14,312 nt of DNA, taken from assembly GCA_009922885.1 (NCBI GenBank), contig RFUP01000019.1, positions 1 to 14,312 on the forward strand, written 5' to 3'. Under the pieces are notes generated by a model that was given only the letters and a program-made list of their open reading frames with translations, searched no databases and was not told the origin of the DNA. The stretch is from Paracoccaceae bacterium (lineage in GTDB: Bacteria; Pseudomonadota; Alphaproteobacteria; Rhodobacterales; Rhodobacteraceae). This document shows positions 7,104 through 12,863 of this stretch, piece after piece; within the stretch, counting starts at the first letter, position 1, and each line of letters starts with the position of its first letter. Made by a program: the position numbers and the translations under genes.

Positions 7104-7162
7104 CAACGGTCGAAACGGACAGGTCCATAGGCTTTGTCGCCGAATTGACTTGTGGTCACTTG

Positions 7163-7918
7163 CTAAAGTGGCGGTAGTTCCGGTGTCGGGATTTCGAGAT
7201 AGGCCTCGCTTGGGATGCGCTCGATGGACACGAGGCCCAGGGCGGTTCGCTCAGCCTTCGTCAGTTGGTCGAGTGCTTCGAGGAGCGCGGTATGATAGAT
7301 TTCCACGGGGATATTGGCCCGCGAGATATAGGGAAGGCCGGGGGTGGGCTCGGTTATACCAACTTCGGCCAACTCTGAAAACTCAGGCTTGAAGTGCTTG
7401 AGCAACCGCCAGGTCTGCGCGTCCAGCGAAGCGATATCTGCGGCGCCTTCCAGAACGGCCATTGCCGATCCGCTATGCGCTCCGGTCACGACGGTGCGGG
7501 TAAATTTCAAACCCAGGTCCGACATGAAGTTCTGCGGCGCGGCCCAACCGGATTGAGAGCCGAAATCATTGAGCGCGAGAGAAAGCTCTCCCCAATCCTC
7601 CGGGCGTTCGGTGGCGGCGTCGCGCCGCATGACGAAAACGGAATTGTAATACCCTGGAGGGCAGCCGGGCAGACCGAAATTCGGCGTAGCGATCAGGGAA
7701 ACCTCGCCATGAAGGCGCGTGCGATAGGGCAGGCCGCAGGTTTGCGACAGAACAAGCGCCGGGTCTTGCCAGTGTTGCCAGAGCGGGCGGCTGTCGCGCG
7801 TCAGGGTTTCAGGAGCCAGTTCGCCTTGGCGGAGAAGCGAGGCACGGATCAGTGCCCAATACCGATCTGTCTCCGGAGTGATTTCCGGACGATCATACAT
7901 TGGAAGGGAGGCGATCAT
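7163..7918 (-). CDS. PhnD-like (phosphate/phosphonate-type) substrate-binding domain protein, no signal peptide
   Basis: A 251-residue type-II periplasmic-binding-protein fold. Recognisable features are the opening strand IASLPMYDRPE (2-12), a GYYNSVFVMRRD strand, an NDFGSQSGWAAPQ loop and a TGAHSGSAMAVLEGAADIASLD segment. Together these resemble the PhnD/phosphonate-binding group (PF12974-type). The first residues are already the first strand of the fold, so there is no signal peptide or lipobox. The start is fixed by the ATGA overlap with the TerB-family gene upstream, which leaves little room for an export signal. The product is therefore predicted cytoplasmic, or exported by an unrecognised route. 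No ATPase or permease of the Phn type is adjacent. Function unknown; it could be an intracellular ligand sensor or a small-molecule-binding enzyme relative. Confidence 0.75.
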   Translation of the reverse strand: MIASLPMYDRPEITPETDRYWALIRASLLRQGELAPETLTRDSRPLWQHWQDPALVLSQTCGLPYRTRLHGEVSLIATPNFGLPGCPPGYYNSVFVMRRDAATERPEDWGELSLALNDFGSQSGWAAPQNFMSDLGLKFTRTVVTGAHSGSAMAVLEGAADIASLDAQTWRLLKHFKPEFSELAEVGITEPTPGLPYISRANIPVEIYHTALLEALDQLTKAERTALGLVSIERIPSEAYLEIPTPELPPL

Positions 7919-8349
7919 GATCGGGTGGCACCTTGGCGCGCCTGCGCCGAAGCAATGTCGGAAACCCCGAGGAGGTTGGCTGCGAGCCGCATCAGCGCAT
8001 CCTCTTCGGCGTCGCGAACCCCATCGGCCAGCGCAACGCTCCAGAGCGCGGAGATAACCGAAACACGCTCTTCGTAAGGCACGGCTTCCTTGATGGCGCG
8101 GGTGAAGCGCACGGTGTCCGGGGCCTCTTCCTCAAGGGTTTCGCCATGGCGGCGCAAAGCCTGTGCACCTGCGTGATCCAGATCGTAGCGCGCTTCCAGA
8201 ATGCGGTCGATCCGGGCGATTTCCTCTGGCGCGTAATGGCCGTCTGTGCGCGCCAGCCTGACCAGCAGCGCAGCCATAGCCAACCGGGCATCTGGATCGC
8301 TCAAAACAGGCTCCGGCGCCAGAAGTCGGGCAAGCAGGTCTTTGAACAT
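7915..8349 (-). CDS. TerB-family protein
   Basis: A 144-residue, all-helical, predicted cytoplasmic protein. It has two similar helix pairs with acidic loops, ARTDGHYAPEE (33-43) and ALADGVRDAEEDALMRLAANLLG. These are characteristic of the TerB-like (PF05099) fold, in which the acidic residues can bind metal. Stand-alone TerB proteins occur widely in alphaproteobacteria without the rest of a tellurite-resistance operon; no other ter gene is seen here. The gene starts 6 bp after the DUF1330 gene stop and overlaps the PhnD-like gene by ATGA, so the three are almost certainly cotranscribed. The ribosome site is weak, consistent with translational coupling. The biochemical role is unknown. Confidence 0.75.
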   Translation of the reverse strand: MFKDLLARLLAPEPVLSDPDARLAMAALLVRLARTDGHYAPEEIARIDRILEARYDLDHAGAQALRRHGETLEEEAPDTVRFTRAIKEAVPYEERVSVISALWSVALADGVRDAEEDALMRLAANLLGVSDIASAQARQGATRS

Positions 8350-8355
8350 GTGGGC

Positions 8356-8646
8356 TTACTCGTAGCCTTCAACGATCACGAGATCGCCCACCGAGGCACC
8401 GAGGCGTTCTTTCACGGCGGCTTGGTAACTTGCCGAATGATAGCACTCGAGCGCCGCTTGATAGGTTGGAAACTCAAGCACGACGGTGCGCGACTTCGAC
8501 GCGCCTTCGATCACCTCTTGCTGGCCGCCACGGATCAGGAACCGTGCGCCGAATTCGGCAAAAGCAACTCCATTCAAGGACTTGTATCGATCATACGCCA
8601 CTGGATCCGTCACATCCATATGCGCGACCCAATACCCTTTAGCCAT
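8356..8646 (-). CDS. DUF1330 domain-containing protein
   Basis: A 96-residue single-domain protein with the DUF1330 ferredoxin-like alpha/beta-barrel pattern: it opens KGYWVAHMDVTDPVAYDRY (3-21), and continues with GGQQEVIEG and the strand/helix RTVVLEFPTYQAALECYHS (53-71). It ends with LVIVEGYE. I chose the ATG at 8646 because AAGGAG lies just upstream and the DUF1330 domain starts immediately. An in-frame extension to 8748 has no such support. It is the first gene of a unit with the TerB-like and PhnD-like genes. DUF1330 proteins have no agreed function; some related dimeric barrels are small oxygenases or isomerases. Confidence 0.82.
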   Translation of the reverse strand: MAKGYWVAHMDVTDPVAYDRYKSLNGVAFAEFGARFLIRGGQQEVIEGASKSRTVVLEFPTYQAALECYHSASYQAAVKERLGASVGDLVIVEGYE

Positions 8647-8674
8647 TTTCGATCTCCTTGCTGAGTGTTCTGCG

Positions 8675-8702
8675 ATCATGGCCCGAAAGCCGCCGAGGTC
8701 AA
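8675..8702 (-). promoter_or_regulatory. Possible promoter of the DUF1330-TerB-PhnD-like unit
   Basis: On the minus strand, TTGACC (8702-8697) is followed by 16 bp and CATGAT (8680-8675), about 29 bases ahead of the DUF1330 start. The -35 box is good but the -10 box is poor. Confidence 0.3.
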
Positions 8703-8763
8703 GGGCCGTATCCCTGTCGAAGCGGCTGTTTCTCCGATCCGGGAGCACCAGATCGCGTCTTTC

Positions 8764-8823
8764 ATATTGGAGAAAATATCCTGGGGGTGAGGCCCGAACG
8801 GGCCGAGGGGGCAGCGCCCCCTC
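8764..8823 (-). terminator. pyrG 3' double hairpin with AGGATATTT tail
   Basis: It begins a few bases after the pyrG stop. On the minus strand there is an 8-bp stem GAGGGGGC / GCCCCCTC (8823-8805, 3-nt loop). It is followed directly by GGCCC / GGGCC (8804-8791, 4-nt loop), then CACCCCCAGGATATTTTC and CCAATATGAA. The architecture matches the element at 15-56. Position and stability suggest a transcript 3' end, although there is only a short U-run. Confidence 0.6.
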
Positions 8824-8826
8824 TCT

Positions 8827-10470
8827 TTACACCAAGCGCGAAGTTTCGACGGCGGCGCGCACGAAATCGCGGAAAAGCGGGTGGGGATCGAAGGGCTTTG
8901 ACTTCAGTTCCGGGTGGAACTGCACACCGATGAACCATGGATGGTCCTTCCACTCGACGATTTCCGGCAGGCGGCCATCGGGGGACATGCCCGAAAACGC
9001 CAAACCGCAGGTTTCGAGTTTCTCGCGGTAGCGAATATCCACCTCGTAGCGGTGACGGTGGCGTTCTTCGATCTGGGTGCTGCCATAAACATCGGCCACC
9101 TTCGATCCCGAGGCGAGGGTTGCATTATAGGCCCCGAGGCGCATCGTGCCGCCCTTGTCGTCAGTGGCTTTGCGCTCGACCTTGTGGTTGCCCTGGATCC
9201 ATTCCTTGAGGTGGTAGACCACGGGCTCGAAACGCTTTTCACCGGCTTCGTGGTCGAATTCCTCTGAACCCGCGCGCGAGACGCCAGCGACATTCCGCGC
9301 CGCTTCGATCACCGCCATCTGCATGCCGAGGCAGATGCCGAGATAGGGGATCTTGCGGGTGCGGGCGAATTCGGCCGCTTTGATCTTGCCTTCCGTGCCG
9401 CGCTCGCCGAAGCCGCCGGGCACGAGGATGGCGTGGTATCCTTCGAGGTAGGGGGCGGCGTCTTCCTTGTCGAAGACTTCCGCATCGACCCAAGAGACGT
9501 TCACCTTCACACGGTTGGCCATGCCGCCATGCACGAGGGCTTCCTTGATCGATTTATAGGCGTCTTCGAGCTGGGTGTATTTGCCGACGATGGCGATATT
9601 GGCTTCGCCATCGGTGTTGTGGATGCGGTCCACCACATCTTCCCATTTGCGCAGGTCGGGGCGCGGGGCGGGGCTGATCTGGAAGGCGTCGAGCACGGCT
9701 TGATCGAGGCCTTCGCGGTGATAGGCGAGGGGGGCCTCGTAGATCGAGTTCAGGTCATAGGCCGGGATCACGGCTTCCTTGCGGACGTTGCAGAAGAGGG
9801 CGATCTTCTCGCGTTCGCGTTCCGGAATGGCGTGTTCGGAGCGGCAGACGAGCACGTCGGGCGCAAGGCCGATGGACTGGAGTTCTTTCACCGAGTGCTG
9901 GGTGGGTTTGGTTTTCAATTCGCCCGAGGCCGCCAGATAGGGCAGGAGCGTGAGGTGCATCAGGATGCATTCGCCGCGCGGGCGCTCGTGGATGAATTGG
10001 CGGATGGCTTCGAAGAAGGGCAGGCCTTCGATGTCGCCCACGGTGCCGCCGATCTCGCAGAGCATGAAATCGACCTCGTCGCCGCCGATGCGGAGGAAGT
10101 TCTTGATTTCATTGGTGACGTGGGGGACGACCTGAATCGTTTTGCCCAAGTAATCACCGCGGCGTTCTTTTTCCAGAACGTTGGAATAGATGCGGCCCGA
10201 GGAGATGGAATCCGTTTTGCGGGCGGCCACGCCGGTGAAGCGTTCGTAGTGGCCCAAGTCGAGGTCGGTTTCGGCGCCATCGTCGGTGACGAAGACCTCG
10301 CCATGCTCGAAGGGCGACATCGTGCCGGGGTCGACGTTGAGGTAGGGGTCGAGTTTACGCAGGCGCACCGAGAAGCCACGGGCTTGCAAGAGTGCGCCAA
10401 GAGCAGCAGACGCAAGGCCTTTGCCAAGTGAGGAAACAACGCCGCCAGTAATGAAGATGTAGCGCGCCAT
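8827..10470 (-). CDS. pyrG: CTP synthase
   Basis: A 547-residue, full-length CTP synthase that aminates UTP with glutamine-derived ammonia and ATP in the cytosol. The synthase domain (1 to about 270) has the P-loop GGVVSSLGKG (9-18), DPYLNVDPGTMSPFEHGEVF (41-60), DDGAETDLDLGHYERF (63-78) and the magnesium-site residues Asp71 and Glu139. The glutaminase domain (about 290-547) has PGGFGERG (351-358), nucleophile Cys380 in GICLGMQ, and His519 and Glu521 in FHPEL. The start ATG has GGGAGG seven bases upstream. It has its own promoter candidate at 10562-10590 and ends at a strong hairpin element. Its place directly downstream of secG, on the same strand, is ordinary for this group. Confidence 0.98.
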   Translation of the reverse strand: MARYIFITGGVVSSLGKGLASAALGALLQARGFSVRLRKLDPYLNVDPGTMSPFEHGEVFVTDDGAETDLDLGHYERFTGVAARKTDSISSGRIYSNVLEKERRGDYLGKTIQVVPHVTNEIKNFLRIGGDEVDFMLCEIGGTVGDIEGLPFFEAIRQFIHERPRGECILMHLTLLPYLAASGELKTKPTQHSVKELQSIGLAPDVLVCRSEHAIPEREREKIALFCNVRKEAVIPAYDLNSIYEAPLAYHREGLDQAVLDAFQISPAPRPDLRKWEDVVDRIHNTDGEANIAIVGKYTQLEDAYKSIKEALVHGGMANRVKVNVSWVDAEVFDKEDAAPYLEGYHAILVPGGFGERGTEGKIKAAEFARTRKIPYLGICLGMQMAVIEAARNVAGVSRAGSEEFDHEAGEKRFEPVVYHLKEWIQGNHKVERKATDDKGGTMRLGAYNATLASGSKVADVYGSTQIEERHRHRYEVDIRYREKLETCGLAFSGMSPDGRLPEIVEWKDHPWFIGVQFHPELKSKPFDPHPLFRDFVRAAVETSRLV

Positions 10471-10525
10471 GTCAGGGCCTCCCGTGATCTGAGGTGAGCA
10501 TAAGCCACCAATGAATGAGGCCCGG

Positions 10526-10544
10526 GCGGTCTGAAAAAGACCGC
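10526..10544. promoter_or_regulatory. Hairpin in the pyrG leader
   Basis: GCGGTCT (10526-10532) pairs perfectly with AGACCGC (10538-10544) around a 5-nt loop. On the pyrG-sense strand it lies about 56-74 bases ahead of the start codon, inside the transcript predicted from the 10562-10590 promoter. No U-tract follows, so it may be a leader structure and not a terminator. Function unproven. Confidence 0.35.
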
Positions 10545-10561
10545 GGCACCACGGGACTCAA

Positions 10562-10590
10562 GATATAATCCGATTCCCTTCCCCCCGCAA
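10562..10590 (-). promoter_or_regulatory. pyrG: Predicted pyrG promoter
   Basis: On the minus strand, TTGCGG (10590-10585) is followed by a 17-bp spacer and TATATC (10567-10562). It lies in the 178-bp secG-pyrG gap and predicts a leader of about 85 nt. The -35 box is identical to that of the predicted secG promoter. Confidence 0.5.
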
Positions 10591-10648
10591 GACAGACCGC
10601 AAGATGCTGTTGCGGACGAGGGAAGGTTCTCAAAAGCTAGTAGTTAGC

Positions 10649-10999
10649 TTAGTCCGCCTTCGGCGTGAGCGGGCCTGTATCACCGGCGGCCGGAGGCAGG
10701 AGATCGCCTTTCGGGGCGACAGGTGCCTCTGCAGCAGGTTCCGGTGTGCCGATGCGGTCAAGCACCGAAGCGCCAGCCGATTTTTCTGCGGCGATGATCG
10801 TGAGCGCGATCGAGGTGCCGATGAAAGCAGCCGCGAGGCCCCACGTGACTTTGCCGAGTGCCGTTGCGGCTGCGCGACCGGAAATGGCACCGCCACCGCC
10901 GCCCATACCAAGGCCGCCGCCTTCAGAACGCTGAAGCAGCACGACGCCGATCAAAGCCAGCGCCAGAAGCAAGTGAATGGTAAGGACGACATTTTCCAT
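10649..10999 (-). CDS. secG: Preprotein translocase subunit SecG
   Basis: A 116-residue inner-membrane subunit of the SecYEG channel. Residues about 3-22 form the first membrane helix. They are followed by the conserved turn LLQRSEGGGLGMGGGGG (21-37) and a second helix at about 52-70. A low-complexity Ala/Pro-rich tail (about 83-116) is an extension typical of alphaproteobacterial SecG. I chose the ATG at 10999 because the first helix begins at once. The in-frame extension upstream would translate through the predicted promoter and is rejected. A clear ribosome site is lacking (only GAGA-like bases). It lies upstream of pyrG on the same strand and is divergent from the nitrile hydratase operon. 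Confidence 0.93.
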   Translation of the reverse strand: MENVVLTIHLLLALALIGVVLLQRSEGGGLGMGGGGGAISGRAAATALGKVTWGLAAAFIGTSIALTIIAAEKSAGASVLDRIGTPEPAAEAPVAPKGDLLPPAAGDTGPLTPKAD

Positions 11000-11028
11000 T
11001 GAGTGTCTCGCATCTCGGCAACGCGGGG

Positions 11029-11057
11029 TATCTAGACCCGAAGAACGTGGGCCGCAA
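11029..11057 (-). promoter_or_regulatory. secG: Predicted secG promoter
   Basis: On the minus strand, TTGCGG (11057-11052) is followed by a 17-bp spacer and TAGATA (11034-11029), about 30 bases ahead of the secG ATG. Boxes and spacing are good. It sits in the 111-bp divergent gap shared with the nitrile hydratase operon. I see no equally convincing plus-strand promoter in that gap. Confidence 0.5.
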
Positions 11058-11110
11058 CCCCTCTCTCGTTTTACTAGACGGATCGGGGCAATTTGGGCAA
11101 CACTTGCGCC

Positions 11111-11743
11111 ATGCCACACGATCATCATTACCACGACCACGACCATGACCACGATCACGCGGTTTTGCCGCCCGAGCCTGCGTTGCGGGTAAAGGCGTTA
11201 GAAACATTGTTAACCGAAAAGGGGCTGATCGACCCTGCCGCGCTCGATGCGATCATCGATATTTACCAGAATCAGGTGGGGCCACAGAACGGCGCGCTGG
11301 TGGTGGCGAAGGCTTGGGCCGATCCGGATTTCAAGGCGCGGTTGCTGGCAGATGCCACGGAGGTTGTGGCGGAACTCGGGTTCTACGGGCGTCAAGGCGA
11401 GCATATCACGGTGGTCGAGAACACGTCTGAGCGCCATAACGTGATCGTTTGCACGCTGTGCTCCTGCTATCCGTGGCCTTTGCTGGGCATTCCGCCGGGG
11501 TGGTACAAATCGGATGCGTACCGGGCGCGGGTGGTGCGTGAACCGAGGGCGGTGTTGGCGGAGTTCGGGCTTGCGTTACCAGAGGGGCAAGCGGTTCGGG
11601 TTTGGGATTCGACGGCGGAGATGCGGTATCTTGTGTTGCCGATGCGGCCTGAGGGCACCGAGGGGCTTTCCGTTGGGGAACTGGCGGCGCTTGTGACACG
11701 GGATTCGATGGTGGGGACCGGAGTGCCAAAGGTGCCTGCATGA
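11111..11743 (+). CDS. nthA: Nitrile hydratase subunit alpha, cobalt type
   Basis: A 210-residue catalytic subunit that hydrates nitriles to amides at a low-spin metal centre. The metal-binding claw VCTLCSC is at residues 113-119 (Cys114, Cys117, Cys119). Thr at the second position of CTLCSC is the hallmark of the non-corrin cobalt type; iron enzymes have Ser. In the family, two of these cysteines are oxidised to sulfenic and sulfinic acid. The N-terminus is unusual: residues 3-16 alternate His and Asp/Tyr, with 8 His in 14 positions, so it may handle metal. I start at the ATG at 11111. An in-frame TTG at 11093 adds six residues and has CGGGG closer to the usual distance, so it cannot be excluded. 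The stop overlaps the beta gene by ATGA. No amidase gene is near. Confidence 0.93.
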   Translation: MPHDHHYHDHDHDHDHAVLPPEPALRVKALETLLTEKGLIDPAALDAIIDIYQNQVGPQNGALVVAKAWADPDFKARLLADATEVVAELGFYGRQGEHITVVENTSERHNVIVCTLCSCYPWPLLGIPPGWYKSDAYRARVVREPRAVLAEFGLALPEGQAVRVWDSTAEMRYLVLPMRPEGTEGLSVGELAALVTRDSMVGTGVPKVPA

Positions 11744-12414
11744 GCCGAGTGCATGATATGGGCGGGCGCTGGGGGGATGGCACCGTGCCTGTGGACCCTG
11801 ACGAGCCTGTGTTCAAGGACGAATGGCACGGGCGGGCCTTGGCTGTGACTTTGGCGGCGGGCGCATTGGGGCAGTGGACTTTGGACACGTCGCGCCATGC
11901 CCGCGAGGCTTTGGGAACCAAGGATTACACGCGGTTTGGCTACTATGAGAAATGGATTTCCGCACTGGCGGACCTTCTGGTGGCCAAGGGTGTGGTGAGT
12001 CGTGAGGAATTGGCGACAGGCCAGTCAAATGGGGACAGCCCCTTGGCAGACCGCAAGCTTCTGGCCGAGCGGGTGCCTGCTGTTCTGGCGAAAGGCGGCC
12101 CGAGTGCGCGGGACGGGGCCGCGCCGCTTTATCCGGTGGGCGCGCGGGTGACGACTCGGCGACCTGCGCGGAATGTGATGGTGGAAGGCGGGCATACGCG
12201 GCTTCCGGCCTATGCGGCAGGTGTGGAGGGCGTGATCCTTTCGCAGCATGGTGCGCATGTGCTCCCGGATACCAACGCACATGGGATGGGCGAATGCCCA
12301 GAGCCGCTTTATACGGTGCTGTTTCGCGCGTCTGACCTGTGGGGTAGGGCGGAGAACGAAGGCGACGAGGTGACACTCGATCTCTGGGAAAGCTATTTGG
12401 AGCCTCTAGCATGA
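11740..12414 (+). CDS. nthB: Nitrile hydratase subunit beta
   Basis: A 224-residue partner of the alpha subunit, full length for the family. Typical elements are the opening VHDMGGRWG (4-12), EPVFKDEW (22-29), SRHARE (51-56) with Arg52, the arginine that hydrogen-bonds the oxidised cysteines of alpha, and YYEKW (68-72). Near the C-terminus are an SH3-like barrel segment with YTVLF...LWG and the terminal DLWESYLEPL. The gene overlaps both neighbours by ATGA, so alpha, beta and activator are translationally coupled, as is usual for an obligate heteromer that needs its own activator. The ribosome site is weak (AAAGG about 7 bases ahead). Confidence 0.93.
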   Translation: MSRVHDMGGRWGDGTVPVDPDEPVFKDEWHGRALAVTLAAGALGQWTLDTSRHAREALGTKDYTRFGYYEKWISALADLLVAKGVVSREELATGQSNGDSPLADRKLLAERVPAVLAKGGPSARDGAAPLYPVGARVTTRRPARNVMVEGGHTRLPAYAAGVEGVILSQHGAHVLPDTNAHGMGECPEPLYTVLFRASDLWGRAENEGDEVTLDLWESYLEPLA

Positions 12415-12752
12415 CGATTTGCACGCCAGACCGCCCCGAACCGCCGCCCTTTTCCGAGCCTTGGCATGCGCAGGCCTTTGCGTTGACAGTGCATCTGAGC
12501 GAGCGTGGAAATTATACTTGGCCGGAATGGGCCGAGCGTTTTAGCGCGGAATTGGTGGCACTGAGAGGGCGACAAGGGCCATTGGATGGCGGGGCGGATT
12601 ACTGGGCTGCGTGGCTGGGGGCCTTGGAAGGGCTATTGACCGAGCGCGGTATGGCGGAACCCGCGGTGGTGGAAAGGCTGAAAGAGGCGTGGGAAGCGGC
12701 GTATCTTGCAACGCCCCATGGCGCTCCGGTGCAATTAAAGGCTGGGCAATAG
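12411..12752 (+). CDS. Nitrile hydratase accessory (activator) protein
   Basis: A 113-residue small protein of the nitrile hydratase activator family (P14K/NhlE-like). In cobalt enzymes such proteins escort the apo-alpha subunit and help insert cobalt and oxidise the cysteines by subunit swapping. The pattern FSEPWHAQAFALTVHL (residues 14-29) and later TWPEWAERF echoes the beta-subunit N-terminus (EPVFKDEWHGRALAVTL), the known homology that allows swapping. The only cysteine is Cys4, so cobalt is unlikely to be held by this protein alone. The ATG overlaps the beta stop by 4 bp. It is the last gene of the operon; 111 bp with no clear terminator separates it from purA. Confidence 0.85.
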   Translation: MTICTPDRPEPPPFSEPWHAQAFALTVHLSERGNYTWPEWAERFSAELVALRGRQGPLDGGADYWAAWLGALEGLLTERGMAEPAVVERLKEAWEAAYLATPHGAPVQLKAGQ

Positions 12753-12794
12753 GCGGGTTGAACGGCGCATTTGCCCCCTGCGGCGAAATTCCGG

Positions 12795-12823
12795 TTTCAC
12801 ACCGCGCGTGGTCTCGCTATATC
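12795..12823 (+). promoter_or_regulatory. purA: Predicted purA promoter
   Basis: TTTCAC (12795-12800) is followed by a 17-bp spacer and TATATC (12818-12823), giving a start near 12830 and a leader of about 34 nt. The -10 box equals that predicted for pyrG. Confidence 0.45.
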
Positions 12824-12863
12824 GGCGCGGGTTTGAAACCGCATCGCGGAAGGATCAAGGCAT

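Noticed and set aside
7156..7169. Small hairpin (cactt/aagtg) at the end of the PhnD-like gene
   Set aside because: The stem is only 5 bp, overlaps the stop codon region and has no U-tract; too weak to call a terminator.
8647..8748. N-terminal extension of the DUF1330 protein
   Set aside because: A clear AAGGAG site and the domain start support 8646. The extension is unlike the family.
9433..10431. 332-codon plus-strand open frame opposite pyrG
   Set aside because: Antisense shadow of an unmistakable CTP synthase. The same applies to 12855-13751 (minus) opposite purA and 4519-5415 (plus) opposite the HisQ-like permease.
11000..11158. 53-residue N-terminal extension of SecG
   Set aside because: It would run through the predicted secG promoter and into the His-rich coding region on the other strand. 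The SecG membrane helix begins right after the 10999 start.
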